In this document: one piece after another, positions 34,668-42,743 of the stretch
How the letters are laid out: every line of letters begins with the position of its first letter
How positions within the stretch are numbered: the stretch's first letter is position 1
Assembly: GCA_937885575.1 (NCBI GenBank)
Contig: CALABO010000013.1
Coordinates: 48,393 to 112,392 of the forward strand
Length of the DNA: 64,000 bases
Source: an uncultured Pseudomonadota bacterium
GTDB taxonomy: Bacteria > Pseudomonadota > Alphaproteobacteria > Rs-D84
Reading direction: 5' to 3'
Notes under the pieces: model-generated
Seen by the model: the letters and a program-made list of their open reading frames with translations, nothing else
The model's database searches: none
What the model was told of the DNA's origin: nothing
Program-made: the position numbers and the translations under genes

Positions 34668-36230
34668 ATGCTGCACACATCGGATTTTGATTTTGAATTG
34701 CCACCGGAACTTATCGCATCGCACCCGCTTGCGCGCCGTGACGCATCACGTATGTTGGTGGTGGAACCCAGCGGGACCGGGGGAAAACTATCCATTTCTG
34801 ACAAACATATTCGGGATTTTTTAGATTACCTGCGCCCCGGCGATGTTGTTGTGTTTAACAATTCGCGGGTAATTCCGGCGCGCTTTGATGCGGACGGTCA
34901 CGAAATCACGCTGCATACCGCGGTTGACGATAAAAATTGGTGGGGCCTGTGTAAAAAGTTCAACAAAATAAACATTGGCGACACGCTGACCATGGCGGAC
35001 GGCACAACAATAACCGTTATGGATAAAGACGACGAAAGTGGCCTTTTGCTGCGGTTTAATTGCGATAATGTGTTCGATGTCTTGAACCGCGTTGGCAAAA
35101 TGCCGCTGCCACCGTATATGAAGCGCGATGCCGAAATCGCCGATCAAACGCGTTATCAAACGGTCTATGCCGACCCATTGGGGTCGATGGCGGCACCGAC
35201 GGCGGGGTTGCACTTTACCGATGAATTGATGCATGAAATAGAGGCGCGCGGCGCAAAAATAGTAAAAATCACATTGCATGTTGGCGCGGGAACATGGATG
35301 CCGGTTAAAACTGAAAATCTTTCCGAACATAAAATGCACAGTGAATGGTGCCAAATCACACCCGCCCAGGCCGACATTATAAACGCCGCAACGCGTGTAA
35401 TCGCCGTCGGCACAACAACGCTCCGCACATTGGAATCCGCCGCGTCAAGTTCCCCTCCTTTGGAGGGGTGGCGGGTAGCACCCGCCGGGGTGGTTAGAGA
35501 CACCGCAAACTATCGCACATTACCATTTAATCCAAACCTGAAACAACGCGCCCGCGAATTGCGCCACGCAGGCAGCCTGCCCGAAGCATTATTGTGGCGT
35601 GAAATATCCGGCAAAAAAATAAACGGATTAAATTTTAATCGCCAAACGGTAATTGGGAATTATATTGTTGATTTCTTTTGTCCCAAAACAGGGCTGGTTA
35701 TTGAAATAGATGACAAAGCGTCGCATGATATCAAGGGCGCATACGATGAAAAACGCGAAAAATTTTTGACTTCATTGGGGCTGACGACTTTGCATATTCC
35801 CGCCGCAGATGTGTTAAAAGATGTGTCGTCTGTTGCAAGCATGATTGCGCGACACCCCGTCGCCGTTCGGCGCCACCCCTCTGGCCAGAGGGGAACTTGC
35901 TTCGGTTTCCAAACGAACACAACCATAAAGACATCGCGGCCCAATTCCCCTCTGGCCAGAGGGGTGGCGGGTGGAACCCGCCGGAGTGTCGCCCCGCGTG
36001 TTGCACCGTTTTGTGGTACGACGGATATTTTTATCACACCGGGATATAAATTCCGTGCGGTTGACGTGTTGCTTACGAATTTTCATTTGCCCAAAAGTAC
36101 ACTCTTCATGTTGGTGTCGGCGTTTAGTGGACTTGAGCAGATGAAAGCCGCATACGCCCACGCCGTCGCCGAAAAATACCGTTTTTTCAGTTATGGCGAT
36201 TGCTGTTTATTGTTTAGAAAGGATTCATAA
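34668..36230 (+). CDS. queA: QueA (S-adenosylmethionine:tRNA ribosyltransferase-isomerase) with in-frame DUF559 insertion
   Basis: QueA adds the epoxycyclopentane part of queuosine to tRNA; tgt, the preceding step, lies just downstream. The 520-residue frame has native N-terminal QueA (about 1-260: FDFELPPELIASHPLARRDA, FNNSRVIPARF, PTAGLHFTDEL, LHVGAGTWMPVKTENLSEHK, GTTTLRTLESAA) and native C-terminus (about 440-520: GTTDIFITPGYKFRAVD, LTNFHLPKSTLFMLVSAFSG). Between them lies a foreign piece of about 180 residues encoded by repeat-DUF559-repeat DNA. The native parts sum to about 340 residues, the normal size. The insertion falls in the variable surface loop before TDIFI, so activity could survive; this is untested. 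Confidence 0.92.
   Translation: MLHTSDFDFELPPELIASHPLARRDASRMLVVEPSGTGGKLSISDKHIRDFLDYLRPGDVVVFNNSRVIPARFDADGHEITLHTAVDDKNWWGLCKKFNKINIGDTLTMADGTTITVMDKDDESGLLLRFNCDNVFDVLNRVGKMPLPPYMKRDAEIADQTRYQTVYADPLGSMAAPTAGLHFTDELMHEIEARGAKIVKITLHVGAGTWMPVKTENLSEHKMHSEWCQITPAQADIINAATRVIAVGTTTLRTLESAASSSPPLEGWRVAPAGVVRDTANYRTLPFNPNLKQRARELRHAGSLPEALLWREISGKKINGLNFNRQTVIGNYIVDFFCPKTGLVIEIDDKASHDIKGAYDEKREKFLTSLGLTTLHIPAADVLKDVSSVASMIARHPVAVRRHPSGQRGTCFGFQTNTTIKTSRPNSPLARGVAGGTRRSVAPRVAPFCGTTDIFITPGYKFRAVDVLLTNFHLPKSTLFMLVSAFSGLEQMKAAYAHAVAEKYRFFSYGDCCLLFRKDS
35448..35992 (+). mobile_element. DUF559-hairpin element inserted in queA (E1)
   Basis: Left hairpin repeat at 35448-35500 (TTCCCCTCCTTTGGAGGGG, then GCGGGTAGCACCCGC, GGGGTGGTTAG). 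A DUF559 nuclease domain at about 35530-35845 (LKQRARELRHAG, IVDFFCPKTGLVIEIDDKAS). An inverted hairpin repeat at 35850-35898, and a further forward copy at 35944-35992. The whole element is open in the queA frame and has no internal ATG ahead of the domain, so the nuclease is made only as part of the fusion. Closest relative in the window is the element at 51706-52235. Confidence 0.85.
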
Positions 36231-36688
36231 TGCAAGATAGAAAATTAGATCTTCATCGTGGCAGTAAAGATTTTAAGATGTTGGGTTGGCCATTTGTTAC
36301 GGCCTTGTTTTTCGAGATTGATTTTTATGAAAGTGATTTAAATTCTATAAATTATATAAAATCACACCCCTTATTTCGATATGTAAACGGAAATGTTTTT
36401 GGCAATACAATGGGTATAAGTATGGACGTATATTTTGTTCGGACAGTTTTTTATGAACAATTTTTTGATGACCAAAATTTAACACCAAGGGCTCAATTTT
36501 GGTTGAGAACATATCTTGGAAATATGTATAAGATTATGGAAAGCTTCGGTATAGAGATAACTGATAAAGAAGGTAATTATGTATTTGACGAAAAAGGTGA
36601 AATAAAAACTACGTCATATGCTGAAATATTCGCACTTCGCCGACCACTTATTGAAAGATGGCTTGAACGCGGTAAAGCATGGAGTTAG
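36230..36688 (+). CDS. Small protein of unknown function between queA and tgt
   Basis: A 152-residue soluble protein, rich in Phe and Tyr (FVTALFFEIDFYESDLN, MDVYFVRTVFYEQFFDD), with a charged C-terminus. Its ATG shares the A of the queA TAA stop, so it is translationally coupled to queA, and tgt starts 3 nt after its stop. It is more AT-rich than queA and tgt, suggesting it was inserted between two genes that are normally adjacent. Not recognised. Confidence 0.7.
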   Translation: MQDRKLDLHRGSKDFKMLGWPFVTALFFEIDFYESDLNSINYIKSHPLFRYVNGNVFGNTMGISMDVYFVRTVFYEQFFDDQNLTPRAQFWLRTYLGNMYKIMESFGIEITDKEGNYVFDEKGEIKTTSYAEIFALRRPLIERWLERGKAWS

Positions 36689-36691
36689 AAA

Positions 36692-37798
36692 ATGTCACTA
36701 AAATTTTGTCTTTTAGCAACGGATGGGAATGCACGGCGGGGCAGTGTGGAAACCGCACATGGAACTTTTCAAACGCCGGCGTTTATGGCGGTTGGTACGG
36801 CGGCAACGGTCAAGGCACTTACCATGGACCAAGTGGCGGCGACGGGAACCCAGGTTATTTTGGGCAACACATATCATCTGATGATGCGGCCCGGCGGTGA
36901 ATTGGTGGAACGCATGGGCGGGCTGCATAAATTCAGTGGTTGGCACGGGCCGATTTTGACGGACAGTGGCGGTTTTCAGGTTATGTCGCTTTCGAACCTT
37001 GTTAAAATGAAGGAAGAGGGCGTAGAATTCACATCGCACATTGACGGCGGAATTAAACATTTCCTGCGGCCCGAAGATTCTGTGCATATTCAACATCAAT
37101 TGGATTCCAATATCACAATGGTTTTGGACGAATGTTTGAAATTACCGACAACGCGCGAACGCGCGGAAAAAAATGTTGATATGGTGACGCGTTGGGCGGC
37201 GCGCAGTAAAAACGCGTTTGTTGATCGCCCTGGCTATGGTATTTTCGGCATTGTCCAAGGTGCGGATTATCCCGACCTGCGTGAAAAGTCCGCACGGGAA
37301 CTGACCGCAATTGGGTTTGACGGGTATGCAATTGGCGGATTGGCCGTTGGTGAACCGCAAAGCGTTATGTTTGATATGATATCGGTTGTTGCGCCAATGT
37401 TGCCAACGGATAAACCGCGGTATTTAATGGGCGTTGGAACACCACTGGATATTTTGGGTGCGGTGGAACGCGGTGTCGATATGTTTGATTGTGTTATGCC
37501 AACGCGCGCGGGTCGCACCGCGATGGCGTTTACGCGCCATGGCACAATGAATATGCGCAACGCGAAATACCGCGATGATGATGCGCCATTGGACGACAAA
37601 TGTGGTTGCCCGGCGTGTAAACTTTCGCGCGCGTATTTGCACCACCTTATAAAGTGCAATGAAATTTTGGGTGCAACGCTTCTCACGCAACACAACCTTT
37701 GGTTCTATCAAGACCTGATGCGCGACATTCGCGAAAGCATAGAGCAGGGCCGTTTTGCCGAATTCAAGGCAGAGTTTATAAAGAATTATACCGAATAA
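36692..37798 (+). CDS. tgt: tRNA-guanine transglycosylase
   Basis: Exchanges G34 for preQ1 in tRNAs with GUN anticodons, the step before QueA. The 368-residue enzyme carries the substrate-pocket motif LTDSGGFQVMSL, GIVQGADYPDLREKSA, MGVGTPLDILGAVERGVDMF with the nucleophile Asp region DCVMPTRAGRTAMAFT, and zinc ligands in CGCPACKLSRAYLHHL. Length is family-typical. Its closeness to queA supports a queuosine operon. Confidence 0.96.
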   Translation: MSLKFCLLATDGNARRGSVETAHGTFQTPAFMAVGTAATVKALTMDQVAATGTQVILGNTYHLMMRPGGELVERMGGLHKFSGWHGPILTDSGGFQVMSLSNLVKMKEEGVEFTSHIDGGIKHFLRPEDSVHIQHQLDSNITMVLDECLKLPTTRERAEKNVDMVTRWAARSKNAFVDRPGYGIFGIVQGADYPDLREKSARELTAIGFDGYAIGGLAVGEPQSVMFDMISVVAPMLPTDKPRYLMGVGTPLDILGAVERGVDMFDCVMPTRAGRTAMAFTRHGTMNMRNAKYRDDDAPLDDKCGCPACKLSRAYLHHLIKCNEILGATLLTQHNLWFYQDLMRDIRESIEQGRFAEFKAEFIKNYTE

Positions 37799-37852
37799 AA
37801 AAACTGGACAAAATAAAATATTGCGCTATTATGCCCGTAAAAGGACACTATT

Positions 37853-39742
37853 ATGAGCAAGGCGTTTGTTGTTGAATGGTCACCCATGGTTTATGGTTGT
37901 CCAATAGTTGGTAAAATTGATTATGCCCGCAGGTTCTATCATTATGACGACCCTGATCCGCGAAGAAATGAATGTAATTTTGCGTTCAATTGGTTTGGCG
38001 TGCTGCACAAATGTTCTTACCTTGTGAACAGTGCGTACGAGGCCAAGGTTTTGACACGTTTATTAAAGTGTGTTTCAAATTTCCAAATGTATTGCGACGT
38101 TCATGATGAAATTAATAACAAAAATAATAATCTGGGCGCGTATTTATACAATTTCAAAAAAGAAATTGAATCTTTGGGAAATGAAGAGGGGCGTAGAGGT
38201 TGGCGGTATGTTTATAATCGTGCCGAAAACCAAAATATTCACAAAGATGTGCCGTTTGATATATCAGAAATAGAGCAACCATTAAAACTGGGGCCCTGCT
38301 TTTTCTATGACCAATATAAAATGCACGATGAAAACGGCCATCCATTATACATGGCGGTGGCTGTTGAAAGGAAAAATGATGGCACGGAAGATGCCGACTT
38401 GTTTAATTACAAAGTAAAATTTATTGGTTCGGGCCAACCGTTACCAAAACAATGGCAACCTATTTCATTGTGTAATGATGTGGCATGTTACAATCAGAAA
38501 TCTGCGAAATATAAACGCGAACACGCGGCTGAATATGAAAATTATGCAAATAAAATTTGGGCACGGATAACAGATTCAGATTATAAAAAGAAGTTTGAAA
38601 CATATAGTTATAAAGAAGCACTAGAGTGGGATGGATGTGAAGCCACAAGAAAAGGAATATCTTGTCCTAATGCTTCGCGTGCGTGGGGTGTTGGAAAGTT
38701 AGAGTGTTGTGATCCCTGGTGCGGTCTCAGAAAAATAAAATATCGTACCATACATCATGATGGAAAAGCTTTTTATAATAATTTTGAACATATTTTTGGC
38801 TCGGAACTGGCGCAACTGGCCAAAAATGGTGCGCTTAAGGACCAACACAAATCTTTGATGCCAGATTTTTCGGACCCAGAATTCATAGATAAATTTAATA
38901 AGGCCCAAGGTGGTATTCAGTGCCTTAGTTATTTTGATGATAACGGCAATATTCAAAACCGTCGAAAACATTTGTATGGAACGCTGCAACATATAAAATA
39001 TTGGGCGCAACATCCTGATTTTGATGTTTTGCGGTTTGTATATTGTGGTGAAGTTCATACAATATCAAGCCTGAACACAAAAACGGAACAAATTGAACCC
39101 GAAGTCACGGAAGATCCGGCAATATTCCCAACGGATTTAAAAACACGATTGTTATGGCATAATATGGATCGTGTAGAATATCCAGCAATATATATGAAAA
39201 GCCCCGGGTGTACAAGAATAGTAGAAAGCGACCTATATGCCGCATATGATTATGTTAACGTGGACGAGCACATATATTATGACAATACGGAGACACATGT
39301 AGTATACGCAAAACCAAAGTCAAAAGGCAAAAAAGAAACAACATACTATTTCCCGCATCCATGGAACAGGTTGGGGTATAATTTGGAATATTTAATGTGT
39401 GAGGTGCATGATATTCAAACACATGACACCAATCTTAGATGGGCACCATCAAAATTATTCCCAGAAGACAAAGAAAGAATAGAAGTTATGCGGGCCAATG
39501 TTGATTATAATGGTATAACAATATTGAATCCACAAAAAATGTCCCCAATCAAATGTGAATACTATGAGATACGACCCTCGCTATATGATACAGTGGTGCA
39601 TGCACAAACAGGGGCCCGAATCTATTGCAATAATATTTTCTTGTTCGATCAAAAAGGACAGGTGTCGGGGATTATTCATACTTGGCATGCCGATAAGATA
39701 ATTCCGCATATAATTGCGCGCAACATGGTGCCCCAAAAATAA
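37853..39742 (+). CDS. Large orphan protein of unknown function
   Basis: A 629-residue soluble protein with no signal peptide or membrane helix and many Tyr, Trp, His and Cys. Possible metal-binding clusters are ECCDPWCGLRK near 285 and CNDVACYN near 205. It is AT-richer than the flanking housekeeping genes. AAAAGGACACT lies before the ATG. Transcribed alone between tgt and a membrane coiled-coil gene. No known domain recognised. It could be an effector-like or enzyme protein, but there is no evidence for either. Confidence 0.7.
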   Translation: MSKAFVVEWSPMVYGCPIVGKIDYARRFYHYDDPDPRRNECNFAFNWFGVLHKCSYLVNSAYEAKVLTRLLKCVSNFQMYCDVHDEINNKNNNLGAYLYNFKKEIESLGNEEGRRGWRYVYNRAENQNIHKDVPFDISEIEQPLKLGPCFFYDQYKMHDENGHPLYMAVAVERKNDGTEDADLFNYKVKFIGSGQPLPKQWQPISLCNDVACYNQKSAKYKREHAAEYENYANKIWARITDSDYKKKFETYSYKEALEWDGCEATRKGISCPNASRAWGVGKLECCDPWCGLRKIKYRTIHHDGKAFYNNFEHIFGSELAQLAKNGALKDQHKSLMPDFSDPEFIDKFNKAQGGIQCLSYFDDNGNIQNRRKHLYGTLQHIKYWAQHPDFDVLRFVYCGEVHTISSLNTKTEQIEPEVTEDPAIFPTDLKTRLLWHNMDRVEYPAIYMKSPGCTRIVESDLYAAYDYVNVDEHIYYDNTETHVVYAKPKSKGKKETTYYFPHPWNRLGYNLEYLMCEVHDIQTHDTNLRWAPSKLFPEDKERIEVMRANVDYNGITILNPQKMSPIKCEYYEIRPSLYDTVVHAQTGARIYCNNIFLFDQKGQVSGIIHTWHADKIIPHIIARNMVPQK

Positions 39743-39805
39743 TTTATATTGCAATGAAATTTGTTTCTTTGTTAGAATAAGAATAATGAAAGCAAAGGAG
39801 AAAAC

Positions 39806-40780
39806 ATGCCAAAGAAAAAAGAAATCGAAGTAATCGACCGCGGTGGCGCGAAAACCGTCGCGAAAAAAACATCTGTGGTGACACACGCGCGGCGCATATT
39901 TTTAATCGTGTCTGTTTTGTGGATTGCGTTCGTTGTGTGGTTTCCGTTGCATGTCAAAAATAAATATTCTGATTCGATAAAGCAATCGACCGTTGTTGCA
40001 ATTTTCTATGACTTGCAACGCAATGTTGCGGAACAATATGAACGGATGCTGAACGGAATTAAAAATGCGATAAACCTTGAAAAGCCGGTTGCGATTGCGA
40101 TTGACAAGGTAAAGATGGTTGAAAATCAAGTGAACAAAGTGACCGATACAACGGCCAAAGCCAAAGAACAAACCGCCAAGGTCAAAGAACAAACATCGGG
40201 TGTTCGTGGTCTTACCGGTCTTGCCAATCGTTTCGGAATCAATACCGACGCGGTGGATAATGCCTTGGACCGTGCGGACGGTGCTGTGGATCGGGCTAAC
40301 GCGGCGGTCGATAAAGTCGATAATGTCGCAAAAATGGTAAATGAAAAATTGGACGGCGTTGAAAAAGAACTGACCCGCGTCACACAGTTAGAGGTTGATA
40401 AAGTAATCGACACCGCAATCAAAAGCCAAATGGATTCGGCGGTTGCGATGCTGTTCACGAAATATGACGTAAAGCATGTGTACCCGTGGGAACCATCGTC
40501 TTGGCCGACCGCGCGCAAGATTTATCGCGAACTGGCGAATTCCAATCTGGATTTTGTTCAAACGATTATCAAGACCGTGAACAAATATTTCGGCTATGTG
40601 ATTTGGACTTTCGTAATCGCGGCATGGGCGCTGGGGCTTTATATCTGGACATTTATGAACAGGTGGTACAAAGCGACGATTGCGCCGTTCATCGTGTGCC
40701 CACGCTGTGGCCACACATTTGCGGATCGACGCACAGCAATGAGTTTCTTGAAATTATTGCAGCCGTGGAAATGGTTTTAA
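39806..40780 (+). CDS. Two-TM coiled-coil membrane protein with partial zinc-ribbon motif
   Basis: A 324-residue protein: basic N-terminus, transmembrane helix at about 31-49 (IFLIVSVLWIAFVVWFPL), a long heptad region (about 95-205, with repeats such as KAKEQTAKVKEQT and ALDRADGAVDRANAAVDKVD), a second helix at about 270-290 (YVIWTFVIAAWALGLYIW), and a C-terminal CPRCGHTF that looks like half a zinc ribbon. AAAGGAG precedes the ATG and a terminator follows. Both ends are probably cytosolic and the coiled coil periplasmic. Function unknown. Confidence 0.7.
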   Translation: MPKKKEIEVIDRGGAKTVAKKTSVVTHARRIFLIVSVLWIAFVVWFPLHVKNKYSDSIKQSTVVAIFYDLQRNVAEQYERMLNGIKNAINLEKPVAIAIDKVKMVENQVNKVTDTTAKAKEQTAKVKEQTSGVRGLTGLANRFGINTDAVDNALDRADGAVDRANAAVDKVDNVAKMVNEKLDGVEKELTRVTQLEVDKVIDTAIKSQMDSAVAMLFTKYDVKHVYPWEPSSWPTARKIYRELANSNLDFVQTIIKTVNKYFGYVIWTFVIAAWALGLYIWTFMNRWYKATIAPFIVCPRCGHTFADRRTAMSFLKLLQPWKWF

Positions 40781-40794
40781 TGGTTATTTACCAA

Positions 40795-40821
40795 CACCGC
40801 CCCATCCGGGGCGGTTTTTGT
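40795..40821 (+). terminator. Intrinsic terminator
   Basis: ACCGCCCC/GGGGCGGT stem with loop ATCC, followed by TTTTTG, ahead of tRNA-Gly. Confidence 0.88.
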
Positions 40822-40877
40822 ATGAATATTTTTTGCTTGCAAATTGAATTTTTGTGTGTAAAAATACTTCACACAGT

Positions 40878-40954
40878 GCGAGCGTAGCTCAGTTGGCTAG
40901 AGCGCAACCTTGCCAAGGTTGAGGTCGAGGGTTCGAGCCCCTTTGCTCGCACCA
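40878..40954 (+). tRNA. tRNA-Gly(GCC), integration target
   Basis: A 77-nt cloverleaf GCGAGCGTAGCTCAGTTGG with anticodon stem CAACC/GGTTG enclosing TTGCCAA (anticodon GCC) and encoded CCA. Its last 17 nt (40938-40954) are repeated exactly at 49918-49934, the ends of an integrated element. The tRNA itself stays complete. Confidence 0.96.
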
Positions 40955-40968
40955 AAGTTTTTTATTAG

Positions 40969-40996
40969 AAATCCGGGCGTTTGCACCGGATTTTTT
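40969..40996 (+). terminator. Terminator inside the left end of the element
   Basis: AATCCGG/CCGGATT stem followed by TTTTTG, 15 nt after the tRNA; it separates the tRNA transcript from the integrase gene. Confidence 0.8.
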
Positions 40997-41087
40997 GTTT
41001 TTTATGCAAAATTACTGGTGCGGATAATGTTTTGAATTTTCAACATTTTTTGCTTTGACACACTTGAAAAATAAAGGAAAATTAACT

Positions 41088-42623
41088 ATGTTCAGGAAGT
41101 GTAAAGCAAATTGTCAAGCAAATGACAACCTTTATATTAGAGGCAATGTGTTTTATTATATGGTTGAATTACCGCGTCAAGATGGTAAACGCCGATATTT
41201 TATAAAATCGTTGCATACGAAAAATTATTATGAAGCGTTGGAAAAGACAAAAAACATGAAAAAAGCGGTGGAATTGCATACCATGGATACGAAAAGATTG
41301 TTAAAACGTGCCAAAGAATTGATGGGTAGAGTCGTTTTTGATACCATTGACGTTAACGTGGATAATGGAAATGGACAGATTATCACCACGCAGCAAAGGC
41401 GTATTTCTGCAAAAACAGATGTTAAAGTGGTTGAGGAATTATGGGATGTTATTTCAAAATTATATCAACCACATACCAACAGAACGCTTGATGACGATGA
41501 TTTAAAACTGATTGCCGAAATTGTAAATATGCGTGTTGATGCAGAAAATGAAAAATTGATGGAAATGCTGCAATCTAAATTGAACGGCGTATTAAATAAC
41601 ACTCCGCCATCGGCAAATGAAACGATTGTGGACATTTTAACCAAATGGAAAAATAGTATATCAACCAAAAATTGCGAAACGGAAGCGAAACGCAAAGAAA
41701 GCGTAATAATTAAAATGGTTGATTGGGTTGGTCTGAAATTGACCGATAAATACTTGGATTTTTACAACCTTGATAACATCCAGAAAATTTGTAAATGTAT
41801 CAAAGAAAATGACGACGTTAAGGGGAACACAAAGCGAAAATATGCTAGATACTTGCGTGAATTTATTAAATATGCGCCAAGGGTAAATTCAGCATATCAA
41901 ACAGATTTGGCGGAAGAAATAAGTGATTTTGATAAAACTTCTGCTATTGATACCAAAGGCCATATGCAATATACGCGTGAACATTTAATGCAGATATTTG
42001 ACCCAAAGCAAACGTTTTTTAATGAAAATGAAGACCAGTTCTGGTTTGTGATAATCGCTTTATTTACTGGCGCACGTCGTAATGCGGCAACAACACTGCA
42101 ATATGGCGATGTTATAAATAAGGATGGTATCGATTGTATCCAGTTTAGGCGGAATCATCCAATTAAAATGTTAAAAAACGATGAATCAGAGCGTTTGGTT
42201 CCAATGGCACAACAATTATTAAATTTGGGATTTGTTGATTACATAAATCGCCGTAAAGCCAAGTTAAATGCCGAAGATACGGATTTTATATTCCCAAATT
42301 GTCAGCGTAAGGACGGTAAATATAACACTAATGTTGTTCAAAAGGGGTTCTTGCAATATATCAAAGATTTAGGAATAAAACAACCTGATGGCGACCAGTA
42401 TGATTTTCATTCATTGCGGAATAATGCAACGGAAATATTGGAAAATGCAGGTGTTTCACAGATATTTATCAACAAGATAATTGGTTGGAAAGGTCAAAAC
42501 ACTATGCAACAACATTATTCCAAACGCAGATTGGACGAAATTAAAATAGAAGTCGATAAATTGCGGTATGATTTTTTACAACCAGAATTTGACGTCTGGG
42601 CGGAAATAATGGCGAAAAAATAA
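41088..42623 (+). CDS. Tyrosine recombinase/integrase
   Basis: A 511-residue site-specific recombinase that would integrate and excise the element at tRNA-Gly. The N-terminal region (about 15-60) resembles an arm-binding domain. A core-binding SAM-like segment lies near 210-270, and the catalytic domain shows GARRNAATTL (first Arg), FHSLRNNATEIL (His and second Arg), IGWKG (Trp at the His/Trp position) and nucleophile Tyr in QQHYSKRRL. The ATG at 41088 has AAAGGAA upstream and is preferred to the in-frame start 33 nt earlier. It is longer than typical integrases (about 400) owing to the central region around 70-200. Confidence 0.93.
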   Translation: MFRKCKANCQANDNLYIRGNVFYYMVELPRQDGKRRYFIKSLHTKNYYEALEKTKNMKKAVELHTMDTKRLLKRAKELMGRVVFDTIDVNVDNGNGQIITTQQRRISAKTDVKVVEELWDVISKLYQPHTNRTLDDDDLKLIAEIVNMRVDAENEKLMEMLQSKLNGVLNNTPPSANETIVDILTKWKNSISTKNCETEAKRKESVIIKMVDWVGLKLTDKYLDFYNLDNIQKICKCIKENDDVKGNTKRKYARYLREFIKYAPRVNSAYQTDLAEEISDFDKTSAIDTKGHMQYTREHLMQIFDPKQTFFNENEDQFWFVIIALFTGARRNAATTLQYGDVINKDGIDCIQFRRNHPIKMLKNDESERLVPMAQQLLNLGFVDYINRRKAKLNAEDTDFIFPNCQRKDGKYNTNVVQKGFLQYIKDLGIKQPDGDQYDFHSLRNNATEILENAGVSQIFINKIIGWKGQNTMQQHYSKRRLDEIKIEVDKLRYDFLQPEFDVWAEIMAKK

Positions 42624-42627
42624 TATG

Positions 42628-42680
42628 CGCTGGATGGTCGTCTGTATTTAATTTGCAAATACATATTTACCATCCAGGCG
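42628..42680. repeat. Long inverted repeat between integrase and helicase genes
   Basis: Arms CGCTGGATGGT and ACCATCCAGGCG enclose a 30-nt loop that itself has an internal pair GTATTT/AAATAC. The T-runs needed for a terminator are absent. It could serve as a terminator-like block between convergent genes or as a replication or recombination site. Confidence 0.5.
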
Positions 42681-42743
42681 TATCGACCCAATGCAATTTA
42701 GAGAAAACGCGCTTAGGGGCAAATAGTGATTTATTTACTCCTG

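Noticed and set aside
35448..35992. Intein inside QueA
   Set aside because: No splice-junction Cys/Ser, no terminal His-Asn, and a DUF559 domain flanked by DNA hairpins instead of a Hint fold.
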